A DNA stretch of 64,000 nt from Kaistella antarctica (GTDB lineage Bacteria > Bacteroidota > Bacteroidia > Flavobacteriales > Weeksellaceae): assembly GCF_900109615.1 (NCBI RefSeq), contig NZ_FOIX01000002.1, forward strand, positions 744,001 to 808,000. The letters run 5' to 3'. This document shows, piece after piece, positions 34,054-42,684 of the stretch. The position numbers and the translations under genes were made by a program. Numbering within the stretch: the stretch's first letter is position 1; the number at the start of each line of letters is the position of its first letter. The notes beneath the pieces were generated by a model. That model had not been told where the DNA came from. It searched no databases and saw only the letters and a program-made list of their open reading frames with translations.

Positions 34054-35037
34054 ATGAAAAAATTCTATTTTGTAAGTGCACTTGCACTTTCAGCAACTTT
34101 TTTATCTGCTCAGGTTTTAGAATCTGACAACTTTGACGCTCTGATAAATGTTGAAGTCGGTACAAGTACAACTTTTGGAGCACCTGGACAAGGTGGAATT
34201 TATACCAGTGGAGGCGCCAATTCAGATTACCTAATTGTGTCTATCGATGCTGCTCACGGGAAATCATTTCAAATGACTACTGGCAATTCTGCACTTGCAG
34301 GTACTAGCAGACAAGCTGTGAAACCAGGTCTAGCAACAGCATGGGAATCCAGAACTGCAGGAAATGATATTTTGCAGTGAAAATATGACATTTTTACTGG
34401 TAGCGCAGTTGGTGCTACAAGGGTTGGTGCTAATGTTTCAGGAATTGTCGGAATACATTATAATTCGGAAACTAAAACATTAAATGGGCAAGCAAGTCTA
34501 ACTCCTGCTGCAGGAGGAGCTGCTGGTTTCTATAATATTACAGGAATTACAACAAATACCTATCCTGCAAATACTTGGATATCTGTTTCTTATACCTATG
34601 ATACTGTTAATGGTGTTATAACTTTTACTATTGATGGGGTCAAAAGCACACTGAACATTACGGGATATACGATCACAAAAAATTTAGCACCTACTCAGCA
34701 TAATTTAATTCATCAGACGAGTGCTACCAATGTGATGTCTAATACTGCGTCTCTCGATAACTACGTAGTGAGTGCAGAAAATGCATCAACCTTAGCGACT
34801 GGAGAGCCGGTTAAATCTAATAGTAAATTATCTGTTTATCCTAATCCAACTTCAGATTATTTAAACTTTAGTGGAAAAGTGGTCTCTGCTCAGATTTTTG
34901 ATGCTGCAGGAAGAACTGTTTCATCTTCAAAAATTTCAAACGGCCAAGTAAATGTAACGAATCTTGCAAAAGGAGTTTACATCGTTAAATTTGAAACTGA
35001 AAATGGAACGCAAACTGAAAAGTTCATCAAAAAATAA
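34054..35037 (+). pseudogene. Secreted T9SS-sorted protein with an in-frame TGA
   Basis: One reading frame runs from 34054 to 35037 (327 codons) but codon 109 is TGA at 34378-34380. Before it: a signal peptide (MKKFYFVSALALSATFLSAQ) and TAWESRTAGNDILQ. After it, in the same frame: KYDIFTGSAVGATRVG, ISVSYTYDTVNGVITFTIDG, SATNVMSNTASLDNYVV, then a typical T9SS type A end (KLSVYPNPTSDYLNFSGK, QIFDAAGRTVSSSK, LAKGVYIVKFE). The coding signal is continuous, so the stop is recent. TGA is one base from TGG (Trp). Without the end the protein could not be sorted by T9SS. Cargo function unknown. Confidence 0.8.
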
Positions 35038-35065
35038 TTTCTAATAATTTTAGAATGTTAATTAT

Positions 35066-35094
35066 AACGCCTCATTTCTTTGAGGCGTTTTTTA
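35066..35094 (+). terminator. Terminator after the T9SS pseudogene
   Basis: AACGCCTCA and TGAGGCGTT pair around TTTCTT, followed by six T residues. Confidence 0.85.
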
Positions 35095-35210
35095 ATTAAG
35101 TAGAATGAAAATCTAAGTAATAGATTTTCGAAATCGGTTGCTTCAGCAATTAAAATGGCGGAAATTCTCCTAAGTCACCTACTTTTTTTATCTTTAGGCA
35201 AATTAAAATA

Positions 35211-35915
35211 ATGAAAAATAAAGTAGCATATATTACTGGTGGAACAAAGGGAATCGGATTAGGAATTGCAGAAGTACTTCATAAACATGGAATCACCGTT
35301 GCTATCTCTGGACGTAACAAAGAAGATGCATTAGAAGTAGCAAAGCAGTTATCAAGCATGGAAGCTCCCGTTTTTGGAATAGGTTCTGATGTGAAAAACT
35401 TTGAAGATGAACAAAATGCAGTTGCCGAAATCACCAAGAAATTCGGGAAAATTGATTATGTAATAGCCAATGCAGGTTTGGGAATCTTTAAACCAGTTGA
35501 TCAACTGTCAACTGAAGAATGGTCTTCCATGATTGATACCAATTTAACCGGAATTTTCCATACGTTGAAAGCCTCTGTTGAAGAATTGAAAAAGAGCGAA
35601 GGTTATTTTATTACCATCTCCAGTTTAGCGGGAACGAACTTCTTCGAAAACGGTTCAGGTTATAATGCTTCAAAATTTGGAGCCGTCGGATTCACTCAGG
35701 CAGCCATGTTGGACCTTAGAAAATACAATATTAAAGTTTCTACCATTATGCCTGGCTCAGTTTCTACTCATTTTAATGGAAATGAACCTTCGGAAAAAGA
35801 TGCCTGGAAAATTCAACCCGAGGATATTGGTCAATTAGTGTTGGATATTTTAAAAATGAACCCTCGCACTCTGCCAAGTAAAATTGAAATCAGACCTTTG
35901 AAAACAAGCAGTTAA
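35211..35915 (+). CDS. Short-chain dehydrogenase/reductase
   Basis: 234 residues, classical SDR. The cofactor loop is ITGGTKGIGLGIAE at 8-21, NAG is in VIANAGLGIF, the catalytic Ser is in FITISSLAG, Tyr and Lys are in GSGYNASKFGAVGF, and the end SKIEIRPLKTSS is FabG/3-ketoacyl-ACP-reductase-like. It probably reduces a carbonyl with NAD(P)H; substrate unknown. It lies directly before etfBA but an operator and promoter separate them. Confidence 0.85.
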   Translation: MKNKVAYITGGTKGIGLGIAEVLHKHGITVAISGRNKEDALEVAKQLSSMEAPVFGIGSDVKNFEDEQNAVAEITKKFGKIDYVIANAGLGIFKPVDQLSTEEWSSMIDTNLTGIFHTLKASVEELKKSEGYFITISSLAGTNFFENGSGYNASKFGAVGFTQAAMLDLRKYNIKVSTIMPGSVSTHFNGNEPSEKDAWKIQPEDIGQLVLDILKMNPRTLPSKIEIRPLKTSS

Positions 35916-35945
35916 ATTATGTATGAAATAGAAAAATTTTCAGAA

Positions 35946-35963
35946 TACTATGCATGCATAGTA
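35946..35963. promoter_or_regulatory. Operator candidate 3, upstream of etfBA
   Basis: TACTATGCATGCATAGTA, identical to operator 2 at 24231. It lies 47 bp before the etfB start and 10 bp from TATCTTAG (35974-35981), the probable -7 box with one mismatch to consensus. Confidence 0.8.
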
Positions 35964-36009
35964 AATAATTATTTATCTTAGCAAACAGTAAAACAATAAA
36001 TAGTACCAG

Positions 36010-36756
36010 ATGAAAATATTAGTTTGTATCAGTAGTGTTCCAGATACTACGTCCAAAATTAATTTTACAGCAGACAAATCTGCTTTTGACAAAAATGGAA
36101 TTCAGTGGGTGATTAATCCTTTAGATGAATTTGGCTTGACCAAAGCAATCAAATTGCAAGAATCTGGTGGCGCAAAAGTTACCGTAATAAACGTTGGCGA
36201 TGCGACCACCGAACCAGTTATTAGAAAATCTTTGGCAATCGGTGCAAATGATGCCATTAGAATTAATCTAGAACCAAAAGACAGTTTTTCCGTAGCAAAA
36301 GAAATTGCAAACATCGCTCAAACTGGTGGTTACGATTTAATCCTTTGTGGTAAAGAATCCATCGATTATAATGGTGGCGCTGTTCCTGGAATGGTTGCTC
36401 AATTATTGAATCAACCTTTCGTAAATGCTTGCGTTGGCTTAGAAGTTAACGGTTCTGAAGCAACGGCAGTGAGAGAAATCGAAGGTGGCAAGGAAACTAT
36501 TTCTGTAAAACTTCCAGCGGTGATCGCCGGTCAAAAAGGAATGGTGGATGAGAAAAATTTAATCATTCCGAATATGCGTGGTATTATGTCTGCCAGATCA
36601 AAACCTTTGGTGGTAAACGAACCCGTAAACAATGAAGTTAAAGTAGATGCAGTTTCTTTTGATTCTGTGCCTGCCAGAGCGGCTGTGAAAATGGTAACTC
36701 CTGATAATCTTGATGAATTGGTAAGATTACTTCACGAAGAAGCGAAAGTAATTTAA
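36010..36756 (+). CDS. etfB: Electron transfer flavoprotein, beta subunit
   Basis: 248 residues. The AMP-binding fold is shown by KILVCISSVPDTTSKI, GIQWVINPLDEFGLTKAIK, ILCGKESIDYNGGAVPGMVA, and the signature VREIEGGKETISVKLPAVIAG. It carries electrons from acyl-CoA dehydrogenase to ETF:quinone oxidoreductase. It is followed after 25 bp by etfA. The palindrome shared with the marR beta-oxidation operon suggests common control. Confidence 0.93.
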   Translation: MKILVCISSVPDTTSKINFTADKSAFDKNGIQWVINPLDEFGLTKAIKLQESGGAKVTVINVGDATTEPVIRKSLAIGANDAIRINLEPKDSFSVAKEIANIAQTGGYDLILCGKESIDYNGGAVPGMVAQLLNQPFVNACVGLEVNGSEATAVREIEGGKETISVKLPAVIAGQKGMVDEKNLIIPNMRGIMSARSKPLVVNEPVNNEVKVDAVSFDSVPARAAVKMVTPDNLDELVRLLHEEAKVI

Positions 36757-36781
36757 TTCTTAACCTTAAAACAAATCAAAA

Positions 36782-37729
36782 ATGGCAATATTCGTATATG
36801 CAGAAAATATAAACGGAATCTATAAAAAAGCAGCATTTGAGGCAGTTTCTTACGCCAAAGCAATTGCTAAAAAAAATGGAGACACGGTTACCGCAATTTC
36901 CATTAACCCTACAGATTCTTCAGATTTATTATATAAATATGGTGCAAACCAAGTTCTTAATATTAAGGATGAAGGTTTGAAAAGTTTCAGCGCTAAAGCT
37001 TATGCACAAGCCGTGAGCGAAGTAGCAGAAGGAAATATTATCGTGTTCCCTCACACAACTGACGCTTCGTCAGTTGCACCAATGCTGGCGATAATGAAAG
37101 ATTTTTCATTAATTACCAATGCCATTGAAACTCCAGAAAGCCTTACTCCTTTCCAAGTGAAAAGAAGAGCTTTTTCGGGTAAAGGAATGATGCACGCCAA
37201 AGCTGAAGCAGCCGGAGTGATCGTAACGGTTTCTCAAAATGCATACGGTGTTAAAGAAAATGCAGTTGCAGGTTCTGAAGAAGTGAAAAACTTATCAGTA
37301 GCCAATGAAGATACCAAAGTTCTTTCTCACGAACAGAGCTCAGGACAGTTAGATTTAAAAGAGGCTGAAGTAGTTGTATCTGCTGGCCGTGGAATGAAAG
37401 GTCCAGAGAATTGGGGAATGGTAGAAGATTTAGCCAACCTGTTAGGTGCTGCAACTGCTTGTTCAAAACCAGTTTCAGATATCGGTTGGAGACCTCACGC
37501 TGAACACGTGGGACAAACTGGTAAAGCGATTTCGCCAAACTTGTATATTGCAATTGGTATTTCTGGGGCGATTCAACATTTGGCAGGAGTGAATTCATCG
37601 AAGACGATTGTGGTCATTAATAGTGATCCCGAAGCTCCTTTCTTCAAGTCTGCAGATTATGGAGTCGTAGGTGATGCCTTCCAAATCATCCCCGAATTAA
37701 CGCAGAAAATCAAAGCTTTGAAAGGATAA
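36782..37729 (+). CDS. etfA: Electron transfer flavoprotein, alpha subunit
   Basis: 315 residues. The C-terminal FAD domain has the family signature: SAGRGMKGPENWGMVEDLAN, VSDIGWRPHAEHVGQTGK, and PNLYIAIGISGAIQHLAGVN, then VINSDPEAPFFKSADYGVVG. It binds FAD and forms a dimer with EtfB. The pair accepts electrons from the acyl-CoA dehydrogenase at 17016. A terminator follows at 37753. Confidence 0.95.
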   Translation: MAIFVYAENINGIYKKAAFEAVSYAKAIAKKNGDTVTAISINPTDSSDLLYKYGANQVLNIKDEGLKSFSAKAYAQAVSEVAEGNIIVFPHTTDASSVAPMLAIMKDFSLITNAIETPESLTPFQVKRRAFSGKGMMHAKAEAAGVIVTVSQNAYGVKENAVAGSEEVKNLSVANEDTKVLSHEQSSGQLDLKEAEVVVSAGRGMKGPENWGMVEDLANLLGAATACSKPVSDIGWRPHAEHVGQTGKAISPNLYIAIGISGAIQHLAGVNSSKTIVVINSDPEAPFFKSADYGVVGDAFQIIPELTQKIKALKG

Positions 37730-37752
37730 AATTTCTTTTTAAAAATATTAGT

Positions 37753-37783
37753 AAAGTCCGAAATTATTTTCGGACTTTTTTTA
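37753..37783 (+). terminator. Terminator of etfBA
   Basis: AAAGTCCGAAA and TTTCGGACTTT form a stem around TTAT, with a seven-T tail. Confidence 0.85.
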
Positions 37784-37836
37784 TGATATTATTCACAAAA
37801 TCACTTGTTCCAAACGCTTCTTCATAAAATTTCATT

Positions 37837-37844
37837 TATATTTG
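37837..37844 (+). promoter_or_regulatory. Predicted -7 box of the bifunctional nuclease gene
   Basis: TATATTTG matches TAnnTTTG and ends only 4 bp before the ATG at 37849, so transcription would begin at or very near the start codon. No clear -33 TTTG is visible. Confidence 0.4.
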
Positions 37845-37848
37845 TGTT

Positions 37849-38445
37849 ATGGATTATAAAAGATTAACCATTCGCGGAATTTCCTACAGTCAAACGCAAT
37901 CGGGCGCTTATGCTTTACTTTTGGAACATGAAGAGACCAATATTAAGCTGCCTGTGGTGATCGGAAATTTTGAGGCACAGTCTATCTCATTAGGTTTAGA
38001 AAAAGATATTCATCCGCCGCGACCTCTTACGCACGATTTGTTTTCAAAATTTGTTTTAGCAACTCATTTTGAAATCGAGTCCGTCATTATTTATCAAATT
38101 ATTGATGGCGTATTTTTCTCCAATATCAATTTTAAAAATAAAACAACTGCCGAAGAATTAATTCTCGATGCAAGAACCTCCGATGCCGTGGCAATGGCCG
38201 TTCGTTTTGATGCGCCAATTTATACGACGCAGCAGGTTTTGAATGAAGCGGGGATTTTGTTAGAACTCGATCTTCCTTCCAAAGAAGTTGAAAGTGAAGA
38301 GGAAATCGCAGTTGAAGGAAATTTATCCACGTTGACCAACGAGGATTTAAAAAAGTTATTAGATGACGCAGTGAAAGATGAAGATTTCGATGCTGCTTTA
38401 GAAATTCAGGAAGAGATTAAGCGTAGAAAAAAGAAAATTGATTAA
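37849..38445 (+). CDS. Bifunctional nuclease family protein (DUF151) with UvrB/C motif
   Basis: 198 residues. DUF151 covers residues 1-135: GAYALLLEHEETNIKLPVVI, GNFEAQSISLGLEK, HPPRPLTHDLF, DARTSDAVAMAVRF. The C-terminal helix pair (LTNEDLKKLLDDAVKDEDFD, AALEIQEEIKRRKK) is a UVR motif. A plant homologue has DNase and RNase activity, but the bacterial role is unclear. It probably shares a transcript with the nucleoside permease 19 bp downstream, which hints at nucleotide salvage. Confidence 0.87.
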   Translation: MDYKRLTIRGISYSQTQSGAYALLLEHEETNIKLPVVIGNFEAQSISLGLEKDIHPPRPLTHDLFSKFVLATHFEIESVIIYQIIDGVFFSNINFKNKTTAEELILDARTSDAVAMAVRFDAPIYTTQQVLNEAGILLELDLPSKEVESEEEIAVEGNLSTLTNEDLKKLLDDAVKDEDFDAALEIQEEIKRRKKKID

Positions 38446-38463
38446 AATTTTAATAATTACATT

Positions 38464-39717
38464 ATGAATTTAAAATTAAAACTTACCGTTCTGTCGTTCC
38501 TTCAGTTTTTTGTTTGGGGAGCGTGGCTAATTACCATTGGAGTTTATTGGTTTGGAACGAAACATTGGGGCGGCCAAGAATTCGGAAAAGTATTTGCAAC
38601 TTTGGGAATCGCTTCTTTAATTATGCCAGCTCTTGCAGGAATCATCGCCGATCGCTGGATGAATGCAGAGAAACTATTTGGTATTTTGCATATTCTTTAC
38701 GGAATCACTTTGCTGTTCCTGCCGTCCATCTCAACGCCAGAAAATTTCTTCTGGATCATGCTTTTGGCCATGATGTTTTATATGCCAACCATTTCCCTGT
38801 CGAACTCAATTGCTTATTATATTTTAAAAAATAATAATTACGATGTCGTTAAAGTTTTCCCGCCGATCAGGGTTTGGGGAACTGTGGGTTTCATTGTTGC
38901 CATGTGGATTACCAACTTATCTGGAAATAAAGATTCAGGAGTACAATTTTATATCGCGGCTGTGGTCGCACTGGTTTTAGGAGTCTATGCTTTCTTCTTA
39001 CCAAAATGTCCACCACAGAATTTAATTCCTGCGAACGCGAGTTTATCAGAGAAATTAGGTCTTAATGCGTTTTCTTTATTTAAAGATTACAAGATGGCGC
39101 TGTTCTTCCTATTCTCCATGTTTTTGGGAGCAGCCTTGCAGTTAACCAATATGTATGGCGATACTTACTTGTCTGACTTCGGGAAAATTCCTGAATATGC
39201 TGAAAGTTTTGTAGTGAAAAGATCGACATTAATTATGTCTATATCGCAGATTTCAGAAACCTTATTCATTCTGGCAATTCCTTTCTTCTTAAAGAAATAC
39301 GGAATTAAAAATGTGATGCTATTATCAATGTTTGCCTGGGTTCTGCGTTTCGGATTCTTTGCTTATGGTGGACCTCAAGGTATTGGATTAGGTTTGATTA
39401 TTCTTTCTTGTGTAGTTTACGGGATGGCGTTTGATTTCTTTAATATATCAGGATCTTTATTTGTAGAAACAACGACCGATTATAAAATCCGCTCTTCCGC
39501 GCAAGGTTTATTTATGATGATGACCAATGGTTTTGGTGCAATCGGAGGAAGTTTGCTCAGCGGGTGGTTGATTCAAACCTATTTTACGCTGGAAAATGGC
39601 GATAAAATGTGGCAGGAAATCTGGCTTGTTTTCGCTGCCTATGCTTTAGTAATTACGATTCTGTTTGCATTTATGTTTAAACACAAACATGACCCAGAAG
39701 TCGTAGCAGTTCTGTAG
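38464..39717 (+). CDS. Nucleoside:H+ symporter, NupG-type MFS permease
   Basis: 417 residues, about 12 membrane segments. The start KLKLTVLSFLQFFVWGAWLI is typical for Bacteroidota members of the nucleoside:H+ symporter family, followed by PALAGIIADRWMNAEKLFG and FPPIRVWGTVGFIVAMWI. It should import nucleosides across the inner membrane. The preceding bifunctional nuclease gene supports nucleotide salvage as the setting. A strong terminator follows. Confidence 0.88.
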   Translation: MNLKLKLTVLSFLQFFVWGAWLITIGVYWFGTKHWGGQEFGKVFATLGIASLIMPALAGIIADRWMNAEKLFGILHILYGITLLFLPSISTPENFFWIMLLAMMFYMPTISLSNSIAYYILKNNNYDVVKVFPPIRVWGTVGFIVAMWITNLSGNKDSGVQFYIAAVVALVLGVYAFFLPKCPPQNLIPANASLSEKLGLNAFSLFKDYKMALFFLFSMFLGAALQLTNMYGDTYLSDFGKIPEYAESFVVKRSTLIMSISQISETLFILAIPFFLKKYGIKNVMLLSMFAWVLRFGFFAYGGPQGIGLGLIILSCVVYGMAFDFFNISGSLFVETTTDYKIRSSAQGLFMMMTNGFGAIGGSLLSGWLIQTYFTLENGDKMWQEIWLVFAAYALVITILFAFMFKHKHDPEVVAVL

Positions 39718-39735
39718 CTTCATTTTTAAAAATTC

Positions 39736-39768
39736 AAAACACACTTTTTTAAAGTGTGTTTTTTTTTG
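39736..39768 (+). terminator. Terminator after the nucleoside permease gene
   Basis: AACACACTTT and AAAGTGTGTT pair around a short TTT loop and end in a nine-T run. Confidence 0.85.
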
Positions 39769-39805
39769 TAATTTGGCGTACTTTAAAAAATATAAAATCT
39801 ACATA

Positions 39806-40984
39806 ATGAAAGAAGTATTCATCGTATCAGCAGTAAGAACACCAATGGGAAGTTTTTTAGGAAGTTTGGCTACAGTTCCGGCTACAAAATTAGGTTCAAC
39901 TGCAATTAAAGGTGCTTTAGACAAAATAAATCTTGACCCAAAACACGTTCAGGAAGTGTATATGGGAAATGTACTACAGGCGGGAGAAGGTCAGGCGCCA
40001 GCTCGTCAGGCTGCGATTGGAGCAGGCTTGTCAAATCAAACGCCGGCAACGACTATTAATAAAGTATGTGCCTCTGGAATGAAAGCGGTGATGATGGCTG
40101 CACAATCCATCAAATCAGGTGATCAAGATGTTATCGTAGCTGGTGGAATGGAAAACATGTCGTCAGTTCCTCATTATTACAATGCCAGAAATGCAACCAA
40201 ATTAGGCGATGTTAAAATGCAAGACGGAATGGTTCTGGACGGTTTAACCGATGTTTACGGAAAAGTCCACATGGGCGTGTGCGCTGAAAAATGTGCAGCT
40301 GAATACGGATTTACCAGAGAAGATCAAGATAATTTTGCAGTAGAATCTTACAAACGTTCCGCAAAAGCTTGGAGTGAAGGTAAATTTACTGACGAAGTTG
40401 TTTCAGTTGAAATTCCACAAAGAAAAGGAGATCCGATAATTTTTTCGGAAGATGAAGAATACAAATCCGTCAACTTCGACAGAATTGGGACTTTGCCCAC
40501 CGTTTTCCAAAGAGAAAATGGAACCGTAACAGCTGCAAATGCTTCTACTTTAAATGATGGAGCTTCTGCTTTAATTTTGATGTCAAAAGAAAAGATGGAA
40601 GAGTTAGGGTTGAAACCTTTAGCGAAAATCATTTCTTACGCAGACGCAGCTCACGAACCAGAATTTTTTACAACAGCGCCTTCTAAAGCTTTACCAATCG
40701 CTTTGAAAAAAGCCAACTTAGAAATTTCAGATATTGATTTTTTCGAATTCAATGAAGCCTTTTCTGTCGTTGGTTTGGCCAATAATAAAATCTTAGGTCT
40801 TGATGCTTCTAAAGTAAATGTGAACGGTGGAGCGGTTTCCTTGGGTCATCCACTGGGAAGTTCTGGTTCTAGAATTATCGTTTCTTTAATTAATATTTTG
40901 AAGCAAAACAACGGTAAATACGGTGCAGCAGCAATTTGCAACGGTGGCGGTGGTGCTTCAGCGATTGTTATTGAGAATCTATAA
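39806..40984 (+). CDS. Acetyl-CoA C-acetyltransferase (thiolase)
   Basis: 392 residues from MKEVFIVSAVRTPMGSFLG; an upstream start at 39773 would add 11 residues overlapping the promoter region. Active-site Cys lies in INKVCASGMKAVMMAA near residue 88, VAGGMENMSSVPHY follows, His is in NVNGGAVSLGHPLGSSGSR and the second Cys is in AAICNGGGGASAIVIENL. It has the biosynthetic-type thiolase end (CNGGGGASA). It may condense two acetyl-CoA for the mevalonate route or act in ketone or amino-acid catabolism. It is a lone gene flanked by terminators. Confidence 0.92.
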   Translation: MKEVFIVSAVRTPMGSFLGSLATVPATKLGSTAIKGALDKINLDPKHVQEVYMGNVLQAGEGQAPARQAAIGAGLSNQTPATTINKVCASGMKAVMMAAQSIKSGDQDVIVAGGMENMSSVPHYYNARNATKLGDVKMQDGMVLDGLTDVYGKVHMGVCAEKCAAEYGFTREDQDNFAVESYKRSAKAWSEGKFTDEVVSVEIPQRKGDPIIFSEDEEYKSVNFDRIGTLPTVFQRENGTVTAANASTLNDGASALILMSKEKMEELGLKPLAKIISYADAAHEPEFFTTAPSKALPIALKKANLEISDIDFFEFNEAFSVVGLANNKILGLDASKVNVNGGAVSLGHPLGSSGSRIIVSLINILKQNNGKYGAAAICNGGGGASAIVIENL

Positions 40985-41007
40985 AATATTTAAAAGCCTT
41001 TAAATCA

Positions 41008-41058
41008 AACCATTAAGAATAACTAGTGATTTTTTCAGTAGATTCTTAATGGTTTTGT
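41008..41058 (+). terminator. Terminator after the acetyl-CoA C-acetyltransferase gene
   Basis: AACCATTAAGAAT at 41008-41020 and ATTCTTAATGGTT at 41042-41054 pair exactly (13 bp) around a 21-nt loop, then TTG and T-rich sequence. Confidence 0.7.
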
Positions 41059-41066
41059 TATTTTTG
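41059..41066 (+). promoter_or_regulatory. Predicted -7 box of the UMF1-type transporter gene
   Basis: TATTTTTG matches TAnnTTTG, 19 bp before the start at 41086. Confidence 0.4.
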
Positions 41067-41085
41067 TTCCATTAATTAAGATAAA

Positions 41086-42576
41086 ATGTCGGAAAACGAA
41101 TCTCTACAAACTCCAAATATTAAGAATAATCCAAAGATCATGAAAGCTTGGGCTTTGTATGACTGGGCAAATTCTGTGTATTCCTTGGTCATCACATCGA
41201 CCATTTTTCCGATTTATTATTCGATTCTTACGACCGCTTCAGAAAAAACGGAATTCGTGGAAGCAACAGGAAAATGGATTAAAGTTCCAGTTCGGCATAT
41301 GATTACCATTTTTGGAAAAGAATATCAGCCCGACGCTATTTATGGATATTCACTGACGATTTCATTTTTGATCGTTGTTTTAATTTCGCCGTTCTTATCA
41401 TCGTTAGCGGATACCATTGGAAATAAAAAATCGTTTTTGCAGTTTTTCTGTTATTTGGGTGCGACATCATGTATGGGTTTAGCCATGTTTACAGGAATGC
41501 AAAATGTTTTTCTGGGCTTACTCTTCAGTATCACAGCGAGTGTAGGATTTTGGGGAAGTTTGGTCTTCTATAATTCCTTTTTACCTGATATTGCAACGCC
41601 GGATAAGCAAGATGCACTTTCGGCAAAAGGATACGTTTACGGTTATTTAGGGTCGGTAGTTTTAGTAATCATTTGTTTGTTATTAATTCAGGTTTTTGCA
41701 AAAGATGCCGAACAAGCTAAAATGTATACCCGAATTTCTTTCTTACTGACTGGAGCGTGGTGGTTTGGTTTTGCGCAATATACCTTCAAGCATCTGCCGC
41801 AATTTGGTAATATCAAAGAGCAACTGCCAAAAGATTTAGTGCTTTTGAACTATAAAAATATATTTAAAAAACATGAAGAGCAAGGTGGTGTTTGGGAAGT
41901 GTTGAAAGACAATCTTCATTTTTATTATGATATCTTAAAACAAAGTTTTCGTGAACTATTCAAAGTTGGTAAAGTTTTATTTAAAGATAGAAATCTAAAG
42001 TTCTTCTTATCAAGTTTCTTTTTTTACAGTGTCGGAATGCAAACCATTTTCTTAATGGCAACGCTTTTCGGAAAGAGTGAAATCAATCTAGAGCAGGACA
42101 AATTGATCATGACTTTATTATTAATTCAAATTGAAGCAATCATTGGCGCTGTTCTCTTCTCCAGATTATCGAGAAAAATAGGAAATAAAAATGTAATCTC
42201 CATCGCGATTGTTTTATGGATTGTCGCTTGTTTATCAGCGTATTTCCTCAACAAAGAAAATCCAAATGTGGAATATCAGTTCTATGTAATCGCCGGAATT
42301 ATAGGTTTGGTTATGGGTGGTTTACAAGCGATGTCTCGTTCTACCTACTCGAAACTATTGCCAGAAAACAGCATGGATACTACGACTTACTTTAGTTTTT
42401 ATGACGTTTTGGAAAAAATTGCGATCATCATCGGAACGTTTATTTTTGCAACCATTATCGAGAAATACCATAACATGAGATATTCTGCCTTATCAATGTC
42501 AGCATTCTTCTTTGTGGGACTGGTTTTAATTCAATTTTTAAAGGTGAAAATTACAAAAGGAAAAGAGTCTGCCTAA
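41086..42576 (+). CDS. UMF1/Atg22-like MFS transporter
   Basis: 496 residues, 12 predicted membrane segments. The family begins with KAWALYDWANSVYSLVITST; SLADTIGNKKSFLQFFCYLG, SVGFWGSLVFYNSFLPDIAT and VMGGLQAMSRSTYSKLLPEN are further markers. A large cytoplasmic loop (residues ~240-300) carries amphipathic helices. The transported compound is unknown; yeast Atg22 exports amino acids from the vacuole. It is a lone gene. Confidence 0.87.
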   Translation: MSENESLQTPNIKNNPKIMKAWALYDWANSVYSLVITSTIFPIYYSILTTASEKTEFVEATGKWIKVPVRHMITIFGKEYQPDAIYGYSLTISFLIVVLISPFLSSLADTIGNKKSFLQFFCYLGATSCMGLAMFTGMQNVFLGLLFSITASVGFWGSLVFYNSFLPDIATPDKQDALSAKGYVYGYLGSVVLVIICLLLIQVFAKDAEQAKMYTRISFLLTGAWWFGFAQYTFKHLPQFGNIKEQLPKDLVLLNYKNIFKKHEEQGGVWEVLKDNLHFYYDILKQSFRELFKVGKVLFKDRNLKFFLSSFFFYSVGMQTIFLMATLFGKSEINLEQDKLIMTLLLIQIEAIIGAVLFSRLSRKIGNKNVISIAIVLWIVACLSAYFLNKENPNVEYQFYVIAGIIGLVMGGLQAMSRSTYSKLLPENSMDTTTYFSFYDVLEKIAIIIGTFIFATIIEKYHNMRYSALSMSAFFFVGLVLIQFLKVKITKGKESA

Positions 42577-42626
42577 TGGATTTTTTAAATTATTTTTGGA
42601 TTCATTTTTGCTAAGCTGGAGTTAAA

Positions 42627-42654
42627 GTTGTTAAAATTAATTAACGTAAATTTG
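42627..42654 (+). promoter_or_regulatory. Predicted promoter of the mevalonate-kinase-like gene
   Basis: GTTG at 42627-42630 and TAAATTTG at 42647-42654 are 16 bp apart, near the Bacteroidota -33/-7 pattern. Confidence 0.5.
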
Positions 42655-42684
42655 CAACGGTATATCAGCTCATTAAATTAAATT

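Noticed and set aside
34378-34380. TGA as selenocysteine in the T9SS protein
   Set aside because: No selenoprotein family fits, no SECIS-like hairpin was evident right after the codon, and a Trp-to-stop change is simpler.
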